Of a stretch of 64,000 nt of DNA, positions 17,190 to 25,830 are shown piece by piece (positions within the stretch are counted from its first letter, which is position 1; each line of letters opens with the position of its first letter). Made by a program: the position numbers and the translations under genes. Where the stretch lies: positions 393,241-457,240 of the forward strand of contig NZ_LATM01000001.1 of the NCBI RefSeq assembly GCF_000972495.1, in the 5' to 3' direction. The notes below the pieces were generated by a model. It did not search any database, was not told the DNA's origin, and saw only the letters and a list, made by a program, of their open reading frames with translations. This DNA is from Hymenobacter terrenus. GTDB lineage: Bacteria; Bacteroidota; Bacteroidia; Cytophagales; Hymenobacteraceae.

Positions 17190-19454
17190 ATGTCTCCTAC
17201 TCCCGAAACAACCACCCTCGACATTCAGGGCATGACCTGTGCGTCGTGCGCTTCTTTCGTTGAAAAGTCGCTGGCCCGCACGCCCGGCGTGCAGCGGGCC
17301 GTGGTCAACTATGCCACTGAAAAGGCCACGGTTGAGTATTTGCCCGACCAGGCCACGCCCGCCGCCCTCAAAGCAGCCGTCCTAAACGCCGGCTACGGCG
17401 TGGCCGAGCGGGCCCCCGACACCAGCGCGGCCGACCGCAGCGCGGAAATTGACCAGCAGAAAGCCACCGCCTACCAGCACTTGCAGCGCCGCTTCTGGGT
17501 GGCGGCGGGGCTGGCCGCCGTCATCATGCCGCTGAGCATGCTGATGCTCTGGCCGGCACTGATGCAGTACATTAATATGCAATGGCTGAACGTCAGCCTG
17601 CTGGTGCTTACCCTGCCCGTGATGTTCTACAGTGGCCGCGAGTTTTATGTCTCGGCCTGGAACAGCTTCCGCCACGGCACCGCCACCATGGATACGCTGA
17701 TTGCCGTGGGCACCGGCGCGGCCTTCCTCTACAGTCTGGCCGCGACCCTGGCTCCCGGTTTCTTCACCCGCCAGGGACTCATGCCCGAGGTGTACTACGA
17801 CACCACGGCTACCATCATTGTCCTGATTTTGCTGGGCAAGGTGCTGGAGGCGCGGGCTAAAACCCGGACTTCGGCCGCTATCCGGGCCCTGATGGGCTTG
17901 CAGCCGAAAACCGCCCGGGTGGTGCGCCCCGACGGGCTGGAGGTAGCTATTGCCATCGAGCAGGTGCAGCTGGGCGACATCGTGGTGGTGCGCCCCGGCG
18001 AAAAGGTGGCGACCGACGGCCTTATCCAGGAAGGCCACTCGGCCGTGGATGAGGCCATGCTGACCGGCGAAAGCCTGCCGGTGGAAAAGAAGGCCGGCGA
18101 CCCGGTTTTCGGCGCCACGCTCAACAAGACCGGCTCCTTCCGCTTCCGCGTGACCAAGGTAGGAGCCGATACCATGCTCGCTCAGATTGTGAAGCTGGTG
18201 GAAGACGCCCAGGGCAGCCGCGCTCCCATTCAGCGCCTGGCCGATAAAGTCAGCGCCGTTTTTGTGCCGGCCGTGGTACTAATTGCCGTTCTCACGTTTG
18301 GGCTATGGTTCCTCCTGGGGCCGGCCGAAACGCGGCTGCCGCTGGCCCTGGTCAACTTCGTGGCCGTGCTCATCATTGCCTGCCCGTGCGCACTGGGGCT
18401 GGCCACGCCCACGGCCATCATGGTTGGCACGGGCAAGGGGGCCGAGTACGGCGTGCTGATTCGCAACGCCGAGGCGCTGGAAAAGGCCTATCAGGTCGAT
18501 ACCGTACTGCTGGATAAAACGGGCACCATCACTAAGGGCGAGCCCATGGTCACGGATTTCGTACTCGCCCCCGGCCAGGAGGCCAAGGTGGTGCTGCCGT
18601 TGGTGGCCGCCGTAGAGCGGCAGTCGGAGCACCCCCTGGCCGCCGCCGTGGGGCGCTATGCCGAAGCAGAGGGCGCCCCTACTTTGCAGGCTGACGGCTT
18701 TCGGGCCGTGGAAGGCAAAGGCGCGGTCGCCACGGTGGCGGGCCACGCGGTGCTGGTTGGCAACCGCCGCCTGCTGACCGACGCCGGCATCGGGCTCGCG
18801 CCGGAGCTGGCCACCCAAAACGAACAGCTGCTTGCTCAGGCCAAGACCGTGCTCTACGTGGCCGTAGCCGGCCAGGCAGTGGCCTTAATCGGCGTAGCCG
18901 ATACGGTGCGCCCGACCTCGGAGGCGGCCATCCGGCGCTTGCAGGCCCTCGGGCTGGAAGTGGTGATGATGACCGGCGACAACCCCCAGACGGCCGCGCA
19001 GGTAGCCCGGCAGGTGGGTATCAGCCGCTATTTCTCCGAAGTGCTGCCCCAAGACAAGGCCGGCAAGGTAAAGGAACTACAAGCCGAGGGTCGCGTGGTG
19101 GCCATGGTGGGCGATGGCATCAACGACGCGCCGGCGCTGGCCCAGGCCGACATCGGCCTGGCCATGGGCACCGGTACCGACGTGGCGATGGAAGCCGCCG
19201 GCATCACCCTCATGCGCTCCGATTTGCAAGGCGTGGTGACGGCCATTGCCCTCTCGCGGCAGACCATGCGCACCATCCGGCAGAACCTGTTTTTCGCCTT
19301 CATCTATAACACGCTGGGGATTCCCATCGCGGCGGGAGTGCTATACCCATTCTTCGGGATACTACTTTCGCCGATGCTGGCGGCGGGTGCCATGGCGCTC
19401 AGCTCGGTGTCGGTGCTCAGCAACTCGCTGCGCCTGCGGGGGGTTAGAGGGTAG
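17190..19454 (+). CDS. copA: Copper-translocating P1B-type ATPase
   Basis: The 754-residue protein exports Cu(I) from the cytoplasm. An N-terminal heavy-metal domain carries the GMTCASC metal site (Cys17, Cys20). Eight membrane helices include the intramembrane CPC motif at 398-400 ([10 protein letters not shown]), diagnostic for Cu+/Ag+ P1B ATPases. The actuator loop has MLTGESLPV, the phosphorylation site is D442 in DKTGTIT, the nucleotide domain has SEHPLA, and the hinge is GDGINDAP from residue 641. Length and order match CopA. It stands alone on the plus strand between two ~200-bp palindromic elements, with an AraC-type regulator following. No CueR-type regulator or chaperone is adjacent. 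Confidence 0.95.
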   Translation: MSPTPETTTLDIQGMTCASCASFVEKSLARTPGVQRAVVNYATEKATVEYLPDQATPAALKAAVLNAGYGVAERAPDTSAADRSAEIDQQKATAYQHLQRRFWVAAGLAAVIMPLSMLMLWPALMQYINMQWLNVSLLVLTLPVMFYSGREFYVSAWNSFRHGTATMDTLIAVGTGAAFLYSLAATLAPGFFTRQGLMPEVYYDTTATIIVLILLGKVLEARAKTRTSAAIRALMGLQPKTARVVRPDGLEVAIAIEQVQLGDIVVVRPGEKVATDGLIQEGHSAVDEAMLTGESLPVEKKAGDPVFGATLNKTGSFRFRVTKVGADTMLAQIVKLVEDAQGSRAPIQRLADKVSAVFVPAVVLIAVLTFGLWFLLGPAETRLPLALVNFVAVLIIACPCALGLATPTAIMVGTGKGAEYGVLIRNAEALEKAYQVDTVLLDKTGTITKGEPMVTDFVLAPGQEAKVVLPLVAAVERQSEHPLAAAVGRYAEAEGAPTLQADGFRAVEGKGAVATVAGHAVLVGNRRLLTDAGIGLAPELATQNEQLLAQAKTVLYVAVAGQAVALIGVADTVRPTSEAAIRRLQALGLEVVMMTGDNPQTAAQVARQVGISRYFSEVLPQDKAGKVKELQAEGRVVAMVGDGINDAPALAQADIGLAMGTGTDVAMEAAGITLMRSDLQGVVTAIALSRQTMRTIRQNLFFAFIYNTLGIPIAAGVLYPFFGILLSPMLAAGAMALSSVSVLSNSLRLRGVRG

Positions 19455-19459
19455 CAATG

Positions 19460-19662
19460 CCTCCGGGTGAACCTCACGAGACCCCTACGAGGCGAGCCCC
19501 TCTCCCGTGGAGAGGGGAGCCTGACGATTGGGTTGGGAGTGAGATGTAAAAACAGATATTCTTCTCACCCTTAGCCCCAACTGCTAACTCTTCATTTTAT
19601 AACTGACGCTTGGCTCCCCTCTCCTTGGGAGAGGGGCTGGTCTCGTGAGGTTCACCCGGAGG
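19460..19662. repeat. 203-bp palindromic element downstream of copA
   Basis: Perfect 24-bp terminal inverted repeats (19460-19483 and 19639-19662, starting CCTCCGGGTGAACCTCACGA) enclose internal GAGAGGGG/CCCCTCTC hairpins. It lies 5 bp after the copA stop codon and ends 20 bp before the AraC start. It may act as a terminator in RNA form. It is related in sequence modules to the element at 16781-16980. Confidence 0.8.
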
Positions 19663-19682
19663 TTTACAGTATCACAATAACA

Positions 19683-20594
19683 GTGAATTCGACGGCTATT
19701 CCCACTTACAGCACGGAGGGCTACCTACGGAAGTTTCTTCCGGAGCCGGCCGGCTTGCAACAGCTGCTAGTGGCTGAGGCGGCGCAGTTTTTCATCGTGC
19801 CGGTGGAGCAAATGTATCCGCTCTTCCGCCAAGCCCTGCCCCCGGCCCGGGCTACAGGCCACACCTGCCTGTACCTCACCACGGGCACCGCCCGCATGAA
19901 TATTGGCACCGAATCCTACACCATTGGGCCCCACGAGGCGCTGCTCGTGCGGGCGGGGCAAGTCTATTCTTTCCAACCCGGCGATGTAAATACCGGTTTC
20001 TTGTGCCATTTCCGCGACGACGTACTACTAGGTTCCACCGGGAATAACGAGGCGGCGCCGTTCGATTTTCTGCGTTTCTGGGGCCAGCCTGTCATTCAGC
20101 TGGATGCCGAGACGGGCCAGTTTGCCGAGCAACTGCTGCGTCGGCTGCTGGCCGAATACGGTACCCATCAGCTGCGGTACCTCGACCTGGTTCGGGCGTA
20201 CCTGCTGGCCTTGCTGCACGAACTGAACCGGGCTTATGTGGCCAGCGCCCCCGCCCCGCTCACGACGGCCGTCGCCCTCACCAACCGCTTCAAGCAACTA
20301 GTAGCCACTTCGCTAGCCACCACGCACCGGGTGAGCGACTACGCCGACCAGCTGCACATCACGCCCAACCACCTGAGCAAGTGCGTACGAAGCGTCACGG
20401 GCAAGTCGCCGGCGCGGTGGATTGAGGAAAGCATTGTTCTGGAAGCCAAGGTGCTGCTATTTCAAAGCAAGTGGTCGGTCGGCGATATCGCGCTGGCCGT
20501 GGGCGTGGCCGATGCATCGTACTTCAGCCGGCTGTTTAAGAAGCACGCCGGGGTCACGCCGCTGGGGTTTCGCAAAGGGATAGAATTGTCCTAA
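19683..20594 (+). CDS. AraC-family transcriptional regulator
   Basis: The 303-residue protein starts at a GTG. An N-terminal cupin-like sensing domain (about 55-125, LYLTTGTARMNIG and VRAGQVYSFQPGDV) is joined to a C-terminal AraC double helix-turn-helix (about 205-300). The latter contains YADQLHITPNHLSKCVRSVTG and the second helix-turn-helix GDIALAVGVADASYFSRLFKK. It likely senses a small molecule and activates nearby genes; the candidates are the small membrane-protein genes immediately downstream on the same strand. The inducer is unknown. Confidence 0.9.
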   Translation: MNSTAIPTYSTEGYLRKFLPEPAGLQQLLVAEAAQFFIVPVEQMYPLFRQALPPARATGHTCLYLTTGTARMNIGTESYTIGPHEALLVRAGQVYSFQPGDVNTGFLCHFRDDVLLGSTGNNEAAPFDFLRFWGQPVIQLDAETGQFAEQLLRRLLAEYGTHQLRYLDLVRAYLLALLHELNRAYVASAPAPLTTAVALTNRFKQLVATSLATTHRVSDYADQLHITPNHLSKCVRSVTGKSPARWIEESIVLEAKVLLFQSKWSVGDIALAVGVADASYFSRLFKKHAGVTPLGFRKGIELS

Positions 20595-20668
20595 TTTTGG
20601 CTTGGTGCGTGCTAGCGCGGAGTTTGAAAGGGACCGGACCTTTGCACCGGCAACTTAGTTTACTCCCC

Positions 20669-20797
20669 ATGATTACCTACCATCCAACTGGTTTTAACGC
20701 GTCCGATGCCTTTGCCGCAGTACAAGTGGCCGGCATTTTTATTGCCATGGTTTCACTGTTTCGCGAGCCTATTCGCCAGCACTTCATAGCCCGCTAA
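20669..20797 (+). CDS. Possible 42-residue membrane peptide
   Basis: A short frame from an ATG (MITYHPTGFNASDAF) contains one hydrophobic stretch (AVQVAGIFIAMVSLF). It ends 18 bp before the next gene, on the same strand and between the AraC regulator and two membrane-protein genes. It could be a genuine small membrane protein or the end of a decayed gene; I do not recognise it. Confidence 0.3.
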   Translation: MITYHPTGFNASDAFAAVQVAGIFIAMVSLFREPIRQHFIAR

Positions 20798-20815
20798 CCC
20801 TACCTCTTAGTTTCG

Positions 20816-21271
20816 ATGTATCTGACGTTGCTGACGCTCCACTCGCTGTTCCGGTGGGTGGTGCTGGTGGGGCTGCTACTGGGCCTCAGCCGCGCCTATC
20901 GGGGCTGGCTGGGGCAGCAGGCGTTCACGCCACTTGATAACACGCTGCGACACACAGTGGCTACGTTGGCGCAGGTCCAGCTAGTGTTAGGCTACGGGCT
21001 CTACGTGGTGAGCCCGCTGGTGCGCTCGTTTCATTTACGCGACGCGGAGCACGCGCCGACCACCCTTTTCTTTGCGCTGCAACACGTGGCCGTGATGACG
21101 GCCGCCATTGTGGTGCTCACCATCGGCTCGGCCCTGGCCAAGCGCCGGGCGAGCAGTCCGGAGAAGTTTCGCACGATGGCCACGTGGTTCACCGTAGCGC
21201 TGCTGCTGATTCTATTGGCTATTCCCTGGCCGTTTTCGCCCTTCGCCAGCCGTCCTTTGTTCCGTTTCTAA
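20816..21271 (+). CDS. Four-helix integral membrane protein, function unknown
   Basis: The 151-residue protein has four predicted membrane helices. Histidines lie near helix ends: LTLHSLFRWVVLVGLLLGL, RHTVATLAQVQLVLGYGLYV and ALQHVAVMTAAIVVLT, with a fourth helix (TVALLLILLAIPWPF). Membrane-embedded histidines give a cytochrome-b-like look, but no defined haem motif can be confirmed. It lies 10 bp upstream of a DUF3817 gene, so the two are probably cotranscribed. Confidence 0.75.
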   Translation: MYLTLLTLHSLFRWVVLVGLLLGLSRAYRGWLGQQAFTPLDNTLRHTVATLAQVQLVLGYGLYVVSPLVRSFHLRDAEHAPTTLFFALQHVAVMTAAIVVLTIGSALAKRRASSPEKFRTMATWFTVALLLILLAIPWPFSPFASRPLFRF

Positions 21272-21281
21272 ACCACTACAC

Positions 21282-21599
21282 ATGTTAAAATCTCCCATTG
21301 GCCGTCTCCGCCTGCTGGGCCTCTTCGAAGGCATTTCCTTACTGCTGCTGCTGGGTCTGGCCGTCCCGCTGAAGCATTTTTACGGTCAGCCCGGCCTGGT
21401 TCGGGTGCTGGGGTCGGTGCATGGCCTGTTGTTTGTGCTCTTCGTGCTCAATACCCTGTGGGTGGGCGTAGAATACCAATGGCGGTTTGCCACCACTTGG
21501 AAAGTACTGCTGGCCTGCATCGTTCCCTTCGGCACGTTCTACGTCGACCGCAAGATTCTGGCGCCCATGCAGGAGCAGCTGGCCGACAAAGGGCTATAA
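21282..21599 (+). CDS. DUF3817 family membrane protein
   Basis: The 105-residue protein has three membrane helices and the DUF3817 (YdzA-like) pattern: LRLLGLFEGISLLLLLGLAVPLK, a central VHGLLFVLFV, and C-terminal FGTFYVDRKIL. Function is unknown in the family. It is the last gene of the likely operon starting with the four-helix membrane protein 10 bp upstream. Confidence 0.88.
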   Translation: MLKSPIGRLRLLGLFEGISLLLLLGLAVPLKHFYGQPGLVRVLGSVHGLLFVLFVLNTLWVGVEYQWRFATTWKVLLACIVPFGTFYVDRKILAPMQEQLADKGL

Positions 21600-21879
21600 G
21601 AGATTAATAAACATTGTCGTACGGCGTAGGCGGGGAGCCTCATGTGACTTCTCCAGAGTAAGCCCAACCGGGTACAACCCCAGTTCACTAAATGCGCGAA
21701 ACCAAAAGAGAGAGGTACCGGACGACATCCAAGAGCTGCCTTTAAGCTTTTTGTGAGCAAAACCTTGCAGAGTGAATAACCGCTAAACGGCGCCACGTTG
21801 GATGTCGTTGGAAAAATAGGGCAAAACTTCCAAGTAAGCAGTTTTGTCCTATGCTCATTACTTACAATTACATTTATTG

Positions 21880-22311
21880 ATGCTTTCCATTCACACCGCA
21901 ACCAGCGACGAGCAGCTGATGGCCTGTTGGCCGCTGCTGCACTTGTTACGCCCACACCTACACGCTGCTACCTTTCTGGCTGATATCCGGGCCATGCAGC
22001 AGCAGGGATACGTGCTGGCCTATTTACCAGTCGATGGAGAAATTGTGGCGCTCATCGGGTTCCGCTATGTGCATCAATTACACGCTGGCCGCGTTTTCTA
22101 CATCGACGACCTAGTGACCTTGCCCGCCGCGCAGGGGCAGGGCTACGCCCGCCACCTGCTCGACTACGTGCGGGACCTTGCCAAGACACAGGGCTTGGAT
22201 GGACTGGTGCTCGATTCCGGCTTTCGCCGCGAGGCAGCTCACCGGCTTTACTTGCGCTATGGGTTTCAAGTGACCGCCCAACATTTCAGTTACCCGCTTT
22301 CAGCAGATTAG
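21880..22311 (+). CDS. GNAT-family N-acetyltransferase
   Basis: The 143-residue protein has a complete GNAT fold. The beta4 strand FYIDDLVTLPAAQGQGYARH contains the acetyl-CoA loop (QGQGYAR, the Q/RxxGxG/A motif). The helix LLDYVRDLAKTQGLDGLVLDS follows, then the C-terminal motif AAHRLYLRYGFQ. The substrate is unknown. The ATG at 21880 (MLSIHTATSDEQL) gives a normal GNAT length; the frame extends upstream to 21844 without improving it. Confidence 0.88.
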   Translation: MLSIHTATSDEQLMACWPLLHLLRPHLHAATFLADIRAMQQQGYVLAYLPVDGEIVALIGFRYVHQLHAGRVFYIDDLVTLPAAQGQGYARHLLDYVRDLAKTQGLDGLVLDSGFRREAAHRLYLRYGFQVTAQHFSYPLSAD

Positions 22312-22551
22312 CTACTCTGTTTTCCTCTGTTTGTTGCTCAATTGAGGTGATCTAGCTAAGCCGGGCAAAATTGGAAACGTGTGGAAACGTGTGTTGAGTG
22401 GGCCGTGGACGCCCGTTTCCAACAAAGAAAACGGCCAAGGGCCGCAAAGCAGCACCTACTTCAAGGACGATGCCGCCGCTTTACCGTTCTGTCTGCGCGG
22501 GAGACGGTAAACGGATTACACAGCGTAGCGCTGCTCTGTGGCTGACGCTGC

Positions 22552-24027
22552 TTAGCGCCGGTAGTGGCGTAGCACGGCACCTAGCTGCTCCACGCCTTGG
22601 GTCAGCTCCTGGGGCGTTAGTGCGGCGTACCCCATTCGCAGGGCGTTGGTAGCTGGGGGGGCAAGGTAGTAGCGGCTGCCGGGCGTGATGATGACCTTAC
22701 GCTGGGCTAGCTCCTCGGCTACTCGCTCCAGGTCTACCCCATCCTGAAACTTCACCCACAAGGCCATGCCGCCGGCGGGTAATACAAAATCTAACTGGTT
22801 ACCTGGTAATTGGCGCAGAATCTGGGCCAGGGTGTCGCGGCGCGTGTGGTACTCGGCGTGGGCCCGGCGGGCGTGCCGCTTGATTTCTCCTTCCTCAATC
22901 AGCTCGGCCACCGCTTGCTCCAATACCGTGTCGCCCTGCCGGTCTATCAGTGCCCGCAGCCGGCCCAGCGCCTCCACAAACGCCGCTGGCCCCGTCACAT
23001 AGCCCACCCGCAACGCCGGCGCAATCAACTTCGAGAGCGAGCTGATGTAAATGACCACCCCGTGCGGGTCGGCGCTGGCCAGGGGCAGCAGGGGCTGGTA
23101 GTCATAATGGAATTCGTGGTCATAATCGTCTTCGATGATGGCCAGCCCATAGCGGGCGGCCAGCGCCAACAGCTGCACCCGCCGCGCCGCTTTCAGCGTC
23201 ACCGTGGTCGGGAACTGATGGTGCGGCGTCAGGTACAGGGCCCGTACTGGCCGGCTGCGGCACAGCTGTTCCAGGTCGTCCACGCACAGGCCTTCGGCGT
23301 CGACTGGCACGGGCGCCAGCTCGGCCCCTAATAGCCGGAAAGTCTGCCAGGCCGGCGGGTAGCCGGGGTTTTCCACCGCTACTACGTCGCCGGGTTTGAT
23401 GAGCAGGTGGGCGGTCAGGTAGAGCGCCATCTGCGTGCCCCGCGTCAGGCAAATGCCGTCGGGCGTGGTGCTCAGTCCCCGGTCCTGGTTCAGCATCCGC
23501 GACAAGGCTTCGCGCAGGGGCAGGCTACCCAGGGGGCTGTCGTAACCCAACTGATTGCGGCGGCCGCGGCCCTGCAACACCCGGCGGTAAGCACTGGCTA
23601 GCGTCGCGATGGGCGCGAGCCGGGCATCGGGCGTTCCATCGTTGAATATCAGCGCCCCGGGTACAGCGGCCCCCGGCAGTTCCGGCTCAAATGGGTCCTG
23701 CCACTTAAAGCCGGGCGTTTCGCCGGGGCGGTCGGTGGCCGGCGCGAAGGCCGTGGGCGTACTCTCGGGCAGCCGGCTCGATACAAATGTGCCGCGCGTA
23801 TGCTGCGACTCCAGCCAACCCTGGGCCAGCAGCTCGTCGTAGGCCAGCACCGCCGTTTTGCGGTTCACTCCCAGCTGCTTGGCCAGTTCCCGGGTGCCGG
23901 GCAGGGCCGTGCCTGGTAGGAGCCGGCCCCGCCGGATTTCGTTGGCCAGCAGCTCGCTGATTTGCACGTAAACCGGCCGGCCGGTCGTGAAAGCAGGTTG
24001 AAAGTTAGTATCCCAGGCACGTAACAT
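22552..24027 (-). CDS. MocR/PdxR-type GntR regulator with aminotransferase domain
   Basis: The 491-residue protein fuses a GntR winged helix (about 15-85, LPGTRELAKQLGVNRKTAVL) to a fold-type I aminotransferase domain. The PLP-binding lysine is K333 in YISSLSKLIAPALR. Conserved MocR motifs TPHHQFP (267-273) and DDYDHEF (300-306) are present. Such proteins sense PLP or amino-acid-derived ligands and regulate adjacent genes. It is divergent (158-bp spacer) from a cupin gene and a DapA-like lyase/synthase, its most likely targets. Confidence 0.92.
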   Translation of the reverse strand: MLRAWDTNFQPAFTTGRPVYVQISELLANEIRRGRLLPGTALPGTRELAKQLGVNRKTAVLAYDELLAQGWLESQHTRGTFVSSRLPESTPTAFAPATDRPGETPGFKWQDPFEPELPGAAVPGALIFNDGTPDARLAPIATLASAYRRVLQGRGRRNQLGYDSPLGSLPLREALSRMLNQDRGLSTTPDGICLTRGTQMALYLTAHLLIKPGDVVAVENPGYPPAWQTFRLLGAELAPVPVDAEGLCVDDLEQLCRSRPVRALYLTPHHQFPTTVTLKAARRVQLLALAARYGLAIIEDDYDHEFHYDYQPLLPLASADPHGVVIYISSLSKLIAPALRVGYVTGPAAFVEALGRLRALIDRQGDTVLEQAVAELIEEGEIKRHARRAHAEYHTRRDTLAQILRQLPGNQLDFVLPAGGMALWVKFQDGVDLERVAEELAQRKVIITPGSRYYLAPPATNALRMGYAALTPQELTQGVEQLGAVLRHYRR

Positions 24028-24184
24028 TACTGGACCCGTTGGTTTGTGAAAACTGGATGATTTGAGGGGCCCAAGTTAGGAAGAGTTTTGCATCGTCAAC
24101 GGCCGGAATAGTAGTTGAGCCGGGTGGCCCGGCCACTCGTCTACCGGTCCCGACGCCCTGTTTCACTTCAGCCATTTTCATCCA

Positions 24185-24652
24185 ATGGAAAACCCAACCA
24201 AAGAAAAACCCTTCCAGTCGTCCGACTTTCATCGGACCTACGCCCGCCCCGAAGTGCGGATGCCCGCCCGGCTACACCACCCCAACGTGGAGCAGGCCGG
24301 GGAGCACGGCCAGTTTTCGGCCGAGCGCAAGCACCCCGTCTTTTTCGTCGACCTGCCCACCGTGGCACTGAGCATGACTATCGGCGGCCTGCTGCCTGGC
24401 CAGGTGACCAACCAGCACCGCCACACCTACGAAACGGTCATCTACGTGATTGAAGGCGAAGGCTATACGCAGATCGAAGACCAGCGCGTGGAATGGAAGG
24501 CCGGCGATGCCATCTACATTCCGATTTGGGCCTGGCACAACCACGGCAACCGCAGCGACTCGGCCGCGGCCCGCTACGTGGCCTGCGAAAACGCCCCACT
24601 CCTGCAAAACCTCGGCGTAGCCCTGCGCGAAGAGCGGGGCCGCGACATTTAA
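24185..24652 (+). CDS. Cupin-domain protein
   Basis: The 155-residue single-domain cupin has motif 1 as NQHRHTYETVIYVIEGEGY (metal ligands His, His, Glu) and motif 2 as GDAIYIPIWAWHNHGN with its histidine. The arrangement resembles the metal site of gentisate-dioxygenase-like and sugar-binding cupins. It could be a small dioxygenase, isomerase or ligand-binding protein. It lies 12 bp upstream of the DapA-like gene and is divergent from the MocR regulator, suggesting a small catabolic operon. Confidence 0.85.
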   Translation: MENPTKEKPFQSSDFHRTYARPEVRMPARLHHPNVEQAGEHGQFSAERKHPVFFVDLPTVALSMTIGGLLPGQVTNQHRHTYETVIYVIEGEGYTQIEDQRVEWKAGDAIYIPIWAWHNHGNRSDSAAARYVACENAPLLQNLGVALREERGRDI

Positions 24653-24664
24653 TCCTGATTACCA

Positions 24665-25561
24665 ATGCTTAGCTCAGCTCCTTTTAAAGGCATTATTGCC
24701 TATCCCATCACGCCCTTCACCGCCGCCGGGGCCGTGGACCTCGACCTCTACGCGCGGCTGGTCGAACGCCTCGTGGCCGGTGGCGCGCACGGCATTGCCC
24801 CACTCGGCAGCACCGGCGTGCTCCCCTATCTCACCGACGCCGAACGGGATGCTGTGACCACGGCTACCATCGGACAAGTAGCCGGGCGGCTACCGGTGCT
24901 GGTGGGGGTATCTCACCTCACTACGGCTGGCGCGGTGCGCCACGCCCGCTTCGCCGAGCAGGCCGGGGCCACGGCCGTCATGCTGCTGCCCATGAGCTAC
25001 TGGAAGCTCACGGAGAGCGAAATACTGCGCCACTATGAGACCGTGGCCACCGCTGTCTCCGTGCCCATTATGGTGTACAACAACCCCGCCACCGGCGGCC
25101 TGGACATGTCGCCTGCGCTCTTGCAACGCCTGTTGCAGCTACCCAACGTGACGATGGTGAAGGAAAGCACCGGCGACGTGCAGCGCATGCAGGCCCTGCG
25201 CCGGCTGCTGGGCGAGGACGTAGCGTTCTACAACGGCTCCAACCCGCTGGCCCTGGCTGCTTTCGCGGCAGGCGCCACCGGCTGGTGCACCGCCGCCCCC
25301 AACCTGATTCCCAAGCTCAATCTGGCCCTCTACGAAGCCATTCAGGCCAACCGGCTCGACCAGGCGCAGCAGCTGTTTTATCAGCAGTTCGAGCTGCTGC
25401 AATTCATCGTAGCCAAAGGCCTGCCCCGCGCCATCAAGGCCGGGCTGGAGCTGCAAGGCCTCGACGCTGGCCACCTGCGTGCCCCACTCCTGCCGCTCAC
25501 TAACACCGAAGTTGCCGAGCTGCGCGCCTTGCTGCAAGCCGCCGACGCATTGGCCGCGTAG
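24665..25561 (+). CDS. DapA-family (dihydrodipicolinate synthase-like) aldolase
   Basis: This is a 298-residue TIM-barrel Schiff-base aldolase/dehydratase. The pyruvate carboxylate loop is LGSTG (48-51), the catalytic tyrosine is Y138 in MVYNNP, and the Schiff-base lysine is K166 in MVKEST. The protein belongs to the wider DapA/NanA/KDG-aldolase family. The pairing with a cupin and a MocR regulator, away from lysine genes, suggests catabolism of a keto acid or hydroxyproline-type compound rather than lysine synthesis. The substrate is not resolved. Confidence 0.9.
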   Translation: MLSSAPFKGIIAYPITPFTAAGAVDLDLYARLVERLVAGGAHGIAPLGSTGVLPYLTDAERDAVTTATIGQVAGRLPVLVGVSHLTTAGAVRHARFAEQAGATAVMLLPMSYWKLTESEILRHYETVATAVSVPIMVYNNPATGGLDMSPALLQRLLQLPNVTMVKESTGDVQRMQALRRLLGEDVAFYNGSNPLALAAFAAGATGWCTAAPNLIPKLNLALYEAIQANRLDQAQQLFYQQFELLQFIVAKGLPRAIKAGLELQGLDAGHLRAPLLPLTNTEVAELRALLQAADALAA

Positions 25562-25619
25562 CTGCCGCCACCTGCCCCGACGACTGGCATGGATTGCCCG
25601 CGGTTTTAACGGAGCATTT

Positions 25620-25742
25620 TCAGAACCATATTTCTGTGGTTCAAAACAATAATTAGTGATTTGCCGCCTCGAATGACTATCAAATAGCTCAGAAATGCGG
25701 GCTACCAAGTTTGCGCGACGCGCCACGGTAATATGGTTCTGA
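25620..25742. repeat. 13-bp perfect inverted repeat upstream of the flavohemoglobin gene
   Basis: TCAGAACCATATT at 25620-25632 is repeated inverted at 25730-25742 (AATATGGTTCTGA), 97 bp apart, in the 269-bp spacer before the flavohemoglobin gene. It could be the termini of a small decayed mobile element or paired regulator sites for looping. Confidence 0.6.
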
Positions 25743-25830
25743 TTTTATGAACATCGCCTACCCTCAATGCAGCTTATTTACAGAGGGTTGCCATACCGGG
25801 CAGCCCTACTCAACCGATAATTAATACTCT

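Noticed and set aside
20597..20668. N-terminal extension of the small frame ending at 20797
   Set aside because: The segment resembles translated repeat DNA, and the ATG at 20669 is the better start.
21539..21955. Minus-strand frame overlapping the DUF3817 gene and GNAT start as a transposase remnant
   Set aside because: No DDE or other transposase motif; it overlaps two confident genes on the other strand.
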